From positions 19,176 through 83,175 of the forward strand of contig CAAFMN010000047.1 in assembly GCA_900764045.1 (NCBI GenBank): 64,000 nucleotides of DNA, written 5' to 3'. How positions within the stretch are numbered: position 1 is the stretch's first letter; each line of letters begins with the position of its first letter. The notes below the pieces were generated by a model. The model did not search any database and was not told the origin of the DNA. It saw nothing but the letters and a program-made list of their open reading frames with translations. Source of the DNA: Clostridia bacterium. GTDB taxonomy: Bacteria; Bacillota; Clostridia; Lachnospirales; Bianqueaceae. Made by a program: the position numbers and the translations under genes. Positions 1-7,676 of this stretch are shown one piece after another.

Positions 1-640
1 TAGTCTTGCCTGCGCCGGTGCCGCCGCACACAAACAGATTATAACGATTCCGAACCAACTTCTGCAAAAACGCGGCGGCCTCCTCTGTCAGCGTTCCCCA
101 TTGAATCATCTCCCGTAAGGTAATCGGTTGACTGCGGAATTTTCGAATGGTCAATATCGGTCCGTTCAGAGCGATCGGCGGCAAGATCACATTGATTCTG
201 GATCCATCTGCCAGCCTCGCATCCGCAATCGGCACAAGTTCATTCACACGCCGGTTGACCTGCCCCACGATCTGCTGAATCACATCCTCTAACCTCTGTT
301 GGGATTCAAAACGGGCCCTGGCCCTGTATAATCTTCCCTGACGCTCAACATAAATATGTTCCGGGCCGTTGACCATAATCTCCGTAACTTCCGGATCCTC
401 CAACATAGGCTGCAAAATGTCAAGTCTCCGCAGAGAATTAAAAAGCCTCCGCCCCATCTGCACCCTCTTTTGCACCGGGATATACTTCTTATGTGATTCT
501 GCGGAGAGTACCTCATAGATCTGCCGCTTTACCTGTATGTCGCTTCCTTCCTTTTCCAGTCCCAGTCTCTCCTGAACCCTTTCTCGAAGCTCCGGATACC
601 ATTCTTCCGCCGGTTCATACAAGCTGCCGTATTCGCTCAT
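1..640 (-). CDS. CpaF/TadA-like secretion ATPase (C-terminus beyond window)
   Basis: This is the N-terminal 213 codons of a type II/IV secretion ATPase of the CpaF/TadA family, which powers assembly of Flp (tad) pili at the inner face of the membrane. Reading leftward from the ATG at 640 the frame stays open to the window edge. It shows the family's N-terminal segment (DPEVTEIMVNGP), the RINVILPP and LTIRKF blocks, and a Walker A motif, CGGTGAGKT, right at the edge. The catalytic C-terminal half (Walker B, His box) is off-window. The start overlaps the end of the upstream cpaE-like gene by 26 bp, which suggests translational coupling in one operon. Family assignment is firm; the exact pilus type is inferred from the neighbour. 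Confidence 0.88.
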   Translation of the reverse strand, partial: MSEYGSLYEPAEEWYPELRERVQERLGLEKEGSDIQVKRQIYEVLSAESHKKYIPVQKRVQMGRRLFNSLRRLDILQPMLEDPEVTEIMVNGPEHIYVERQGRLYRARARFESQQRLEDVIQQIVGQVNRRVNELVPIADARLADGSRINVILPPIALNGPILTIRKFRSQPITLREMIQWGTLTEEAAAFLQKLVRNRYNLFVCGGTGAGKT

Positions 641-1661
641 AGTAATTACTGTCCCGCCTCAGGTGCAGACGGCCCCCTTCTTCGTAAAACAATCGGCTGC
701 ACCATGGCAGGACCACGCTGTCGGCGCCCTTCCATGCCTCCGGAAGCTTCCATTCCTCTCCACGTTCTCCTATACACACCACCATACTCCCCTTTCCCAT
801 ATACTCAGCCGTCAGGTTCTGACGCTGAAGATTCTCAGCAAAATCCTGCAGTTTCAACCGTCCTCCCGGCATATCGCTGACCAGATAATATCTTGTCTGA
901 CACAGGCGCAGAATCTGCCGGTTAATATTTTCAAAGGCCGTATTCATATCACATATGACGAGATCAAAATACTCTGTCAATACCCTGAGCAGCCGGTTCA
1001 GCTCTTCCCCTTCCAACACATTCAGATCCTGAAAGGAGGTACAGGGCTTAATAAAAAAGAGGCCGCTATCCTGACCTACCGCTATCTCCCGAAGATACTC
1101 CTGCATATTTTCCTCCCCCATCAACAGACAATAGATCAAATCTGACATGGTATAGGGGCATGGATTCCAAAAAAACATTTGCCAATCCGCGGCCCCCTCC
1201 GCATTCCAGTATAATATCTTTTTACCGGGATACTTCTGCGCTGCCGCTTCACAATACGCAATCGAAAAAGTTGTTTTACCGCAGCCTCCGACCGGAGAAA
1301 AAACGCCTGTAAGCCCTGAAAATGGCTGTTCATCGCTATATTGTCCCGCTCTCTCTTCCAGTTTTTCGGGTATCTCCTCTATCAGCGCGTATCCCTGCTT
1401 CTCTCCTTGTTTCAAAATCATCCTCGCGATCTCATCCATGCTCTGATACGCACTGATACCGCCTTCCATATCATTATCAAAATTCAGGAGGATCTTGCTG
1501 TTTTCTGTATCCTCTGCCTGATCGGTTATGACAACACTATCGCTGCCTTTGCCTCCCATCTCTATCCGTTTCCCATACTGCATAGACAGATACTCTTCCA
1601 TCTTTTGTGCGTATTCTTTATCTCTCAGCTGAATCCAGACTGGAATCTTGCTCATTTTCAT
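615..1661 (-). CDS. CpaE/TadZ-like P-loop ATPase of a tad pilus locus
   Basis: This 348-aa cytoplasmic protein is probably a CpaE/TadZ-type, MinD-like ATPase that positions tad pilus machinery. Near residue 119 it has a deviant Walker A, SPVGGCGKTTFS, typical of the MinD/CpaE superfamily. Later segments (LVICDMNTAFENI) fit the Walker B region. The N-terminal 110 residues correspond to the divergent receiver-like domain of CpaE and carry no obvious phospho-acceptor motif. Two starts are possible: the ATG at 1661, 4 nt from a GAGAGG site, and the ATG at 1655, 10 nt from it. It overlaps the cpaF-like gene downstream. A GC-rich hairpin followed by a short T-run lies just upstream and may control it. 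Confidence 0.75.
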   Translation of the reverse strand: MKMSKIPVWIQLRDKEYAQKMEEYLSMQYGKRIEMGGKGSDSVVITDQAEDTENSKILLNFDNDMEGGISAYQSMDEIARMILKQGEKQGYALIEEIPEKLEERAGQYSDEQPFSGLTGVFSPVGGCGKTTFSIAYCEAAAQKYPGKKILYWNAEGAADWQMFFWNPCPYTMSDLIYCLLMGEENMQEYLREIAVGQDSGLFFIKPCTSFQDLNVLEGEELNRLLRVLTEYFDLVICDMNTAFENINRQILRLCQTRYYLVSDMPGGRLKLQDFAENLQRQNLTAEYMGKGSMVVCIGERGEEWKLPEAWKGADSVVLPWCSRLFYEEGGRLHLRRDSNYYERIRQLV

Positions 1662-1680
1662 CTATCCTCTCTTCCCTTCT

Positions 1681-1709
1681 AAAAAGTGTGCGGGCGGCGA
1701 GCCGCCCGC
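1681..1709 (-). terminator. Perfect GC-rich hairpin with T-run in the cpaE 5' region
   Basis: Positions 1690-1709 form a perfect 20-bp palindrome that folds as an 8-bp GC stem with a CTCG loop on the minus strand. It is followed by ACACTTTTT at 1689-1681. It lies between a possible promoter at 1841-1871 and the start of the cpaE-like gene, so it could act as an attenuator or as the terminator of an upstream transcript. Confidence 0.5.
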
Positions 1710-1840
1710 TGCCAAAGAATCTTGTTCCACTCAGTACTCCGTTAAGCTCATCCCTCCTTTTCCCTTTTTTGACTTCGCATATATCATACATGATTTTCCC
1801 CGGCTCTAACCGTCTTGCCATCTTAAAGTCGTTTTTTTCT

Positions 1841-1871
1841 ATTATATTCTTTTTTGTCCGCGCCGCCTCAA
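1841..1871 (-). promoter_or_regulatory. Possible sigma-A promoter upstream of cpaE-like gene
   Basis: A perfect TATAAT lies on the minus strand at 1846-1841. The best -35 is TTGAGG at 1871-1866, with a 19-nt spacer that is longer than ideal. The remainder of the gap between 1662 and 2003 holds only the hairpin at 1690-1709 and the CHAP-gene terminator. A 67-codon frame from 1821 runs through the hairpin and is probably not a gene. Confidence 0.3.
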
Positions 1872-1953
1872 ACCGCCGTCTGTGGCTTATCTATGGGATA
1901 TACCGGCATGTGACGCTGTCTCCGTCCTACCGGCATGCCGCTGTTTTTCCATA

Positions 1954-1985
1954 CAAAAAACCGGAGCCAAACTTCGGCTCCGGTT
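1954..1985 (-). terminator. Rho-independent terminator of the CHAP hydrolase gene
   Basis: On the minus strand, AACCGGAGCC and GGCTCCGGTT pair as a 10-bp stem around a 7-nt loop, followed by a run of six T. It lies 18 bp after the stop codon of the CHAP gene. Confidence 0.9.
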
Positions 1986-2003
1986 CATAACCTTCTCTAT
2001 ATT

Positions 2004-3434
2004 TTATTTTGCAAGCGCAGTCCATGTCATAGTTCCAACATAACCGTCTACAGTAAGTCCATTGGCTTTCTGGAACGCGATGACCGCATTGTAGGTTGCG
2101 CCTCCGAAGATACCATCCGCGGTACCTGCGTTATAGCCCTTAGCATTCAACAGCTCTTGCAGGCGCTTGACACTGTCACCGGTCTTCCACATGTACAACA
2201 ACGGCATCGATGCAGGATCGAATGTGTCTGCGGAATTGTCTGGTTCCGCCGGATCCTCCGGTGTCTCTTCCGGTTCTTCTGTCGGCGCTTCTACACTGTT
2301 TCCAGCCAAAGCTTTCCAGGTGTTATATCCTACAATTCCATCAGCATCCAAATCATTGGCCTTCTGGAATGCGACAACCGCATTGTATGTTCCGCCGCCA
2401 AAAATTCCATCGGCGCTTCCGGCATTATAGCCCTTTTCATTGAGCTTCTGCTGAAGAAGAACAACTGAGCTGTTTCTGCTGCCCCAACGCAGCAGCGGCA
2501 TAGACGCCGGATCAAATTCACTTACCGTCGTATTATCTTCCGGCACGGAAGGCTCTGTCGGCTTTACTTCCGGCTCTTCCTTCGGCTCTTCCTTCGGCTC
2601 CTCCGGATCCTCTCCGATACCATTGCTGCTTGCTCCGATCACATCGCTGCTTAAGAGCTTAGCCCAGCTCGCGGGGCCTACGATTCCGTCCTCAACCAGC
2701 CCATTGGCTGTCTGAAACACACGGACCGCACTGTACGTCATGGAACCAAACGCACCATCCGGCGCCGTATTCATATATCCAAGCTCATACAGTTTCTGCT
2801 GCAGCTCTGTTACATAACTTCCGCGGCTGCCAATCGCAAGCATCGGCCGCTCCACTACGGTATCAGAATCTTCCGTGTTGTCTGGCTCCTGTACTGTACC
2901 GGATCCCAGCTCTTCTGATGCGTAAATATATCCCAGGAAACGATATCCCGTCAGATATCCGGAACCATCCGCATTCATCACGCGCGTACGGAACATCGTA
3001 CCGCCCCACGCGGACTCGGAAATCAAAATCGTACCATTGGAGTACACTGCCTCTACCACCGCGACATGTCCTGTATTCTGATCCCAACGGTCCCAACAGA
3101 GCACAGAACCTACCTTAGGTACACTGCCGTAGGAATACCAGCCGTAGTTGATATTATCGAACCACCACTGTCCGGCATTCCACCGGCTCAGATTGGGCTC
3201 ATGTCCTAAAATCTCATAAATACGGCCATACGCGTAGGCCGTGCAGTTGGGCATCCCATACCCGTACCTGTAATACAGATTCAAATCACTGAAATAGTAG
3301 GGGTTGTCACTGCTGGGGGTCTCCGTCCTTGGAACAAATGCAGATTCCGCATGCACCGCCATCGCGGGAAGACTCGCGACCAGCAATACAAACGCTAAGC
3401 AAAATGATACGGCAACCTTAGCTATCTTCTTCAT
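2004..3434 (-). CDS. Secreted CHAP-domain cell-wall hydrolase with three PG-binding repeats
   Basis: This 476-aa exported protein probably cleaves peptidoglycan. It begins with a classical signal peptide (MKKIAKVAVSFC... ending near AVHAES). A CHAP amidase/endopeptidase domain follows, with the catalytic Cys in GMPNCTAYAYG, the His in TGHVAVVEAV and a polar residue in ISESAWGG. Three peptidoglycan-binding (PG_binding_1) repeats come next, each ending in the pattern DGxxGxxTWxAL and separated by acidic Pro/Glu-rich linkers. The start at 3434 is chosen because GGAA sits 8 nt upstream, a signal peptide begins there, and the promoter at 3476-3504 leaves no room for the longer frame. It is monocistronic, with its own promoter and terminator. 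A prophage lysin is possible, but no phage genes are nearby. Confidence 0.88.
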   Translation of the reverse strand: MKKIAKVAVSFCLAFVLLVASLPAMAVHAESAFVPRTETPSSDNPYYFSDLNLYYRYGYGMPNCTAYAYGRIYEILGHEPNLSRWNAGQWWFDNINYGWYSYGSVPKVGSVLCWDRWDQNTGHVAVVEAVYSNGTILISESAWGGTMFRTRVMNADGSGYLTGYRFLGYIYASEELGSGTVQEPDNTEDSDTVVERPMLAIGSRGSYVTELQQKLYELGYMNTAPDGAFGSMTYSAVRVFQTANGLVEDGIVGPASWAKLLSSDVIGASSNGIGEDPEEPKEEPKEEPEVKPTEPSVPEDNTTVSEFDPASMPLLRWGSRNSSVVLLQQKLNEKGYNAGSADGIFGGGTYNAVVAFQKANDLDADGIVGYNTWKALAGNSVEAPTEEPEETPEDPAEPDNSADTFDPASMPLLYMWKTGDSVKRLQELLNAKGYNAGTADGIFGGATYNAVIAFQKANGLTVDGYVGTMTWTALAK

Positions 3435-3475
3435 GCTCAAACTTCCTTTCTCTGCTTCTAAAAAAGCCTGGATAT

Positions 3476-3504
3476 ACTGTAACACTTTTCCTTTGGTTTG
3501 TCAA
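3476..3504 (-). promoter_or_regulatory. Sigma-A promoter of the CHAP hydrolase gene
   Basis: On the minus strand, TTGACA at 3504-3499 and TACAGT at 3481-3476 are separated by 17 nt. This is a near-consensus vegetative promoter about 40 nt ahead of the chosen start codon. Confidence 0.8.
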
Positions 3505-3585
3505 CAGCTTTTTAATATTTTACACATCTCGTAATATTTTTGTAATAGTTTTCAAGCGAATCCATGCCAATTTTTTCTTTTTCTC

Positions 3586-3614
3586 TTGCGTTTTTCTGTA
3601 AAATCTGATATGAT
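3586..3614 (+). promoter_or_regulatory. Sigma-A promoter of the GH4 operon
   Basis: TTGCGT and TATGAT are spaced by 17 nt. Transcription would start near 3621, about 50 nt before the ATG at 3673. This rules out the longer frame that opens at 3586. Confidence 0.75.
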
Positions 3615-3672
3615 GCAAATGAGTTTCATTGTCGATCTGTACTATTTTTATAGCAAGAAAGGAGAGTATTTT

Positions 3673-4992
3673 ATGAAAATTACATTTATGGGGGCCGGAA
3701 GTACAGTTTTTGCCAAAAATGTACTTGGAGACTGCATGTGTACAGAAGCTCTGCAAATGGCAGAGATCGCGCTGTACGACATCGATGAGCAGCGACTTAG
3801 AGAATCAGAACTGCTGCTTACTGCTCTAAACCGTAACTGCAATGAGGGACGTGCCATAATCAAAACCTACCTGGGTATTCCCAACCGCCGTGAAGCGCTG
3901 CGCGGCGCTGATTTTGTTGTCAATGCGATCCAGGTTGGCGGATACGATCCCTGTACCATCACCGACTTTGAAATCCCGAAAAAATACGGTCTGCGTCAGA
4001 CCATCGCCGACACATTGGGCATCGGCGGAATTATGCGCGGACTGCGTACGATTCCTGTCATGGAAGACTTCGCTAACGATATGGAGGCTGTTTGCCCCAA
4101 CGCCTGGTTTTTGAATTATACCAATCCCATGGCCATTCTAAGCGGCTACATGCAGCGTTACACCCATGTCAAAACCGTTGGACTCTGCCACAGCGTACAG
4201 GTCTGCTCGGACCGACTGCTGCGGGATCTGGGTATGGAGGACCGCCTGGAAGGACGCAGCGAATTGATTGCCGGAATCAACCATATGGCATGGCTGCTCA
4301 ACATCTATGACAAGGACGGCAATGACCTGTATCCGGAGATCCGACGCAGAGCGTTGGCCAAAAACGATACTGAAAAGCATACCGATATGGTACGCTATGA
4401 GTATATCCGTCGTCTGGGCTACTACTGTACCGAATCCAGTGAGCACAACGCGGAATATAATCCTTTCTTTATCAAACGCAATTATCCGGAATTGATCGAC
4501 CGCTATAATATTCCGCTGGATGAATACCCTCGCCGCTGCGTCAACCAGATCGAACGCTGGTCCAAAGAACGCGATGAGATCATGAATGGCGGCCAGGTAA
4601 CGCACACACGCTCCCGCGAATATGCGTCCCACATCATGGAAGCCATTGTAACAGGCGTCCCCTATAAGATCGGCGGCAATGTCCTGAACACCCATCTTAT
4701 CGATAATCTTCCGGAGGAAGCCTGTGTAGAGGTTCCTTGTCTTGTGGACAACAGCGGCATCATTCCCTGTCATGTCGGCCGCCTGCCCCTACAGCTTGCC
4801 GCGATGAACATGACCAATATCAACTGCCAGCTTCTGACTATTGAAGCGGCCGTAACCCGCAGCCGCGACACTGTATATCAGGCTGCCATGCTGGAACCCC
4901 ATACAGCGGCGGAACTGTCGATTGACGACATAGTCGCTATGTGCGATGACCTTTTGGAAGCCCATAAAGACTGGCTTCCTGAATATCACTGA
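3673..4992 (+). CDS. GH4 family glycosidase (alpha-galactosidase/alpha-glucosidase type)
   Basis: This 439-aa cytoplasmic enzyme belongs to glycoside hydrolase family 4, which cleaves alpha- or beta-glycosides by an unusual NAD+- and Mn2+-dependent redox-elimination mechanism. It has the N-terminal Rossmann motif GAGSTVFAKN, the NYTNPM block near residue 147, the metal-binding Cys in LCHSVQ near 172 and the His in GINHMAW near 201. The unphosphorylated-substrate (MelA-like) subgroup is favoured by CHSV, but the sugar cannot be read from sequence. The start is fixed by AAAGGAG 8 nt before ATG and by the mapped promoter. It opens a three-gene operon with an isomerase and an Idh-type dehydrogenase, which suggests full catabolism of a plant-derived or host glycoside. 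Confidence 0.88.
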   Translation: MKITFMGAGSTVFAKNVLGDCMCTEALQMAEIALYDIDEQRLRESELLLTALNRNCNEGRAIIKTYLGIPNRREALRGADFVVNAIQVGGYDPCTITDFEIPKKYGLRQTIADTLGIGGIMRGLRTIPVMEDFANDMEAVCPNAWFLNYTNPMAILSGYMQRYTHVKTVGLCHSVQVCSDRLLRDLGMEDRLEGRSELIAGINHMAWLLNIYDKDGNDLYPEIRRRALAKNDTEKHTDMVRYEYIRRLGYYCTESSEHNAEYNPFFIKRNYPELIDRYNIPLDEYPRRCVNQIERWSKERDEIMNGGQVTHTRSREYASHIMEAIVTGVPYKIGGNVLNTHLIDNLPEEACVEVPCLVDNSGIIPCHVGRLPLQLAAMNMTNINCQLLTIEAAVTRSRDTVYQAAMLEPHTAAELSIDDIVAMCDDLLEAHKDWLPEYH

Positions 4993-5003
4993 GGAGGTGT
5001 AAA

Positions 5004-5825
5004 ATGATTCCTGTCGGACTTCAATTATATTCGCTGCGCGAACTGGCCGCAGCGGACCTGGCCGGTACATTAGAAAAAATCCGGAATATGGGATACACTG
5101 GTATCGAATTCGCCGGGCTGTACGGTCATAGCGCGGAAGAGGTCAAAACCCTGATGTCCCGTTATGATCTGATCCCTGTCTCCGCACATGTCCCCTATGC
5201 CGAATTGATGGCGGATATTCCCGGGACCGTCCATACCTATAAAGAGATTGGCTGTCCCTATATCGCTATTCCCTGGCTGGAAGAGGCGCGCCGTCCCGGC
5301 CACCCTCTCTATGGAGAAACTCTGGAGGGCATTCAGGCCATTGCCGAAGAGTGCCGTCGCCAAGGACTCCAGCTACTTTATCACAATCATGATTTTGAAT
5401 TCACCAAGATCGACGGACAATACGCTCTTGACCGGATGTATGAACGGATTCCGGCAGAGCTTTTACAGACGGAGCTAGATACTTGCTGGGTCAGTGTAGG
5501 CGGAGAAGATCCTTGTGCCTACCTGAGAAAATATGCCGGTCGCGCTCCCATCGTACACTTGAAGGATTATTATATGGAAGGCGCCGATGCCGGTCCCAAA
5601 TATGAGCTGATCGGTACCGCCTCTCAGCCCGCGCCTAAGGATCGTTCTTCCTTCGAATTCCGCGCGCTGGGCAGCGGCTTGCAGGATATGCCCGGAATTC
5701 TGCGCGCCAGTGAAGACGCCGGAGCCGAATGGCTGATTGTCGAACTGGATCGTCCCCCGGTTGGTCAGACCGCCGAAGAAGCCGTAAGCATCAGCCGCAT
5801 GTACCTGATGACTCAGAATTATTAA
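5004..5825 (+). CDS. Sugar phosphate isomerase/epimerase-like TIM barrel protein
   Basis: This 273-aa protein belongs to the xylose-isomerase-like TIM barrel family (AP_endonuc_2 fold), whose members isomerise or epimerise sugars or inositols using a divalent metal. It opens with the family-typical IPVGLQLYSLRE strand. It also contains LLYHNHDFEF, the metal-ligand motif LDTCWVSVGGED, the IVHLKDYY block and a C-terminal Glu in LIVELDRPP. It follows the GH4 gene by 11 bp, with GGAGG 7 nt ahead of the ATG, and precedes an Idh/MocA dehydrogenase. That pairing is common for inositol or keto-sugar catabolism. The specific substrate is unknown. Confidence 0.85.
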   Translation: MIPVGLQLYSLRELAAADLAGTLEKIRNMGYTGIEFAGLYGHSAEEVKTLMSRYDLIPVSAHVPYAELMADIPGTVHTYKEIGCPYIAIPWLEEARRPGHPLYGETLEGIQAIAEECRRQGLQLLYHNHDFEFTKIDGQYALDRMYERIPAELLQTELDTCWVSVGGEDPCAYLRKYAGRAPIVHLKDYYMEGADAGPKYELIGTASQPAPKDRSSFEFRALGSGLQDMPGILRASEDAGAEWLIVELDRPPVGQTAEEAVSISRMYLMTQNY

Positions 5826-5841
5826 TCCAGGAGGTAAAATT

Positions 5842-6996
5842 ATGTCAAGTATTGCAGATCGTTTTAAAGAAGAGCAGACCACCGGCACCGTCAGCTACCA
5901 GGGCCCCAAGCTTAAAGTCGGTATCATCGGCGTAGGCTGGATCTCGGAGGCTCACATTGTCAGTTATCTGCGCTGCCCTGACGTGCAGATCGTCGCTGCC
6001 GCTGATCTGGTTCCCGGCAAAGCGGAAGCGCTCTTTGAAAAGCTCGGTGTAACCGGAGTCCGTTTCTACCCGAATCACAAGGCCATGCTGGAGGCCGAAA
6101 AGCTGGACGTCGTCAGCGTCTGCACCTATAACCGCGCTCACGCGGAGTGTACCATCGACGCCTTAAATGCCGGTATTCACGTTCTTGTAGAAAAGCCTAT
6201 GAGCGTAACATTGGATGAGGCAGTCGCGATGTGCCGTGCCGAGAAAGAAAGCGGCAAGATTCTCTCGATCGGCTTTCAGCCTCGTTTTGACGAAAATATG
6301 CAGCAGATCAAGAAGATCGTGCAGTCCGGCGAATTGGGCAAAATCTATTATGTACAGACCGGCGGCGGCCGCCGCCGCGGAATTCCGACTCCTTACGGCA
6401 CTTCCTTTATCACCGATGAAACCGCGGGTATCGGCGCCGTGGGTGATATCGGCTGCTATTCCCTGGATATGGTGCTGAACGCTCTGGGGTACCCCAAGCC
6501 GTTAACCGTGTCCGGTTATAAATCCGCATATTTTGGTACACAGCCGGAAACCTATCCGAAGCATCCGGAATATGCCGGAGAATTCAGCGTGGATGATTTT
6601 GCCGCTGCTTTTATCCGCATGGAAGACGGGCTGATTCTGGACTTCCGCATTGCCTGGGCCATGAATATGGATACCCCGGGAGATACCATTCTGTTGGGAA
6701 CCAAGGGCGGTTTACGCATTCCCTCTACCGAGTGCTGGAACGGCAGCATGAGCGGACCGATGACGCTGTACCATGAAGTTGCGGGGCAGAGCGTTGAGAC
6801 TACACTTCCGATTCTGCCCAATGACTTCAGCGAGCTCTTCTACCGCAAGATCCGTTCCTTCCTGGACGCGGTTGAGACGGGCGGCAAGGCTCCGGTCTCC
6901 TCCAGTGAAATCCTGATCAATCAGGCCATCATCGACGGTATTGTACGTTCTGCCAACGCAGGGCATGAGGTCACCGTAGAGATCCCGGAAATCTGA
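5842..6996 (+). CDS. Gfo/Idh/MocA family NAD(P)-dependent oxidoreductase
   Basis: This 384-aa dehydrogenase of the Gfo/Idh/MocA family oxidises a sugar or cyclitol hydroxyl. A short N-terminal extension precedes the Rossmann motif VGIIGVGWISEAH. The diagnostic EKPMSVT motif, which holds the catalytic Lys region, lies near residue 122. The C-terminal half shows the expected ISDIGCY-like block as VGDIGCYSLDM. It is the last gene of the GH4 operon, with AGGAGG 8 nt upstream, and ends at a strong terminator. In GH4-linked operons such enzymes may process the 3-keto sugar chemistry, but that is inference. Confidence 0.88.
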   Translation: MSSIADRFKEEQTTGTVSYQGPKLKVGIIGVGWISEAHIVSYLRCPDVQIVAAADLVPGKAEALFEKLGVTGVRFYPNHKAMLEAEKLDVVSVCTYNRAHAECTIDALNAGIHVLVEKPMSVTLDEAVAMCRAEKESGKILSIGFQPRFDENMQQIKKIVQSGELGKIYYVQTGGGRRRGIPTPYGTSFITDETAGIGAVGDIGCYSLDMVLNALGYPKPLTVSGYKSAYFGTQPETYPKHPEYAGEFSVDDFAAAFIRMEDGLILDFRIAWAMNMDTPGDTILLGTKGGLRIPSTECWNGSMSGPMTLYHEVAGQSVETTLPILPNDFSELFYRKIRSFLDAVETGGKAPVSSSEILINQAIIDGIVRSANAGHEVTVEIPEI

Positions 6997-7010
6997 TCAT
7001 AATAAGATGC

Positions 7011-7052
7011 AAAAAGACAGGCGGTTTTTCAAGCGAACCGCCTGTCTTTTTT
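7011..7052. terminator. Bidirectional terminator between the GH4 operon and the sortase gene
   Basis: AAAAAGACAGGCGGTT pairs with its complement at 7036-7052. There is an A-run before the stem and a T-run after it, so it can end both the plus-strand sugar operon and the minus-strand fibre island. Confidence 0.92.
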
Positions 7053-7055
7053 GTA

Positions 7056-7676
7056 TTATTCCTCTACCCGCGTACAGAAAACGGTTACACGTGTAGCGCC
7101 GCCCGGCGTACAGGTATATAGCACCAGATCGTACCCGCTGTGAATTACCTCATCTACCGCATCCGGCTGAAGTGTTCGGATTACCCTGACCTCGTAGGTA
7201 TGGACTGTCCCTTCCATATCCGTAAATGTCACTGTATCCCCTGTTCCCAGCTCTTTGAGTCTGCCGAAATGACTCTGATAATTATGCGCCGCAATCACCA
7301 GATCGTCTGTATACACAGATCCTGCCTGACGGCAGGGCGCAATTTGCAGCCGATTATAATCCCACTCGTCCATAACCGGAAGCTTTAATTCCAATGCCGG
7401 AATCTCCAGATATCCTATATAGCCATATCCGTCCAGCATAACAACCGTCATTTTCTTTTCCTGGACCGGCTCTTCCCGTGAGGATTCCTGCCGGGTCCCC
7501 TCACGCACATCGGATTCTTCCTGCGCCGCAATGACAGTTTCTATGCTCTTAACTATCTCTTCGGCTTTCTCGCCCGCCATTTTGTCCTCTGAGCGATTCA
7601 TAAGAAGGAGGAGCAGCGCCGCCAGAATCAGCACTGCTCCCACCGCTATAATTGCGAATCCGAATCTTTTACGCAT
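7056..7676 (-). CDS. Sortase (class D/B-like transpeptidase)
   Basis: This 206-aa membrane-anchored sortase cleaves a sorting signal and joins the protein to the cell wall or to another pilin. It has an N-terminal basic stretch and one membrane helix (residues 7-26), then an acidic stalk. The catalytic domain shows His in IAAHNYQSHFG, Cys in LYTCTPGG and Arg in ATRVTVFC, which is the complete triad. The start at 7676 overlaps the stop of the upstream Cna_B gene by 8 bp; an earlier in-frame ATG at 7715 would add a hydrophilic tail. As the last gene of the island, next to a sortase substrate, it is probably dedicated to that substrate. The class is judged from length and motifs only. Confidence 0.88.
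   Translation of the reverse strand: MRKRFGFAIIAVGAVLILAALLLLLMNRSEDKMAGEKAEEIVKSIETVIAAQEESDVREGTRQESSREEPVQEKKMTVVMLDGYGYIGYLEIPALELKLPVMDEWDYNRLQIAPCRQAGSVYTDDLVIAAHNYQSHFGRLKELGTGDTVTFTDMEGTVHTYEVRVIRTLQPDAVDEVIHSGYDLVLYTCTPGGATRVTVFCTRVEE

Noticed and set aside
1618..1821. 67-codon frame upstream of the cpaE-like gene
   Set aside because: It runs through a GC hairpin with terminator features, overlaps the next gene, and has no recognisable domain or strong RBS.
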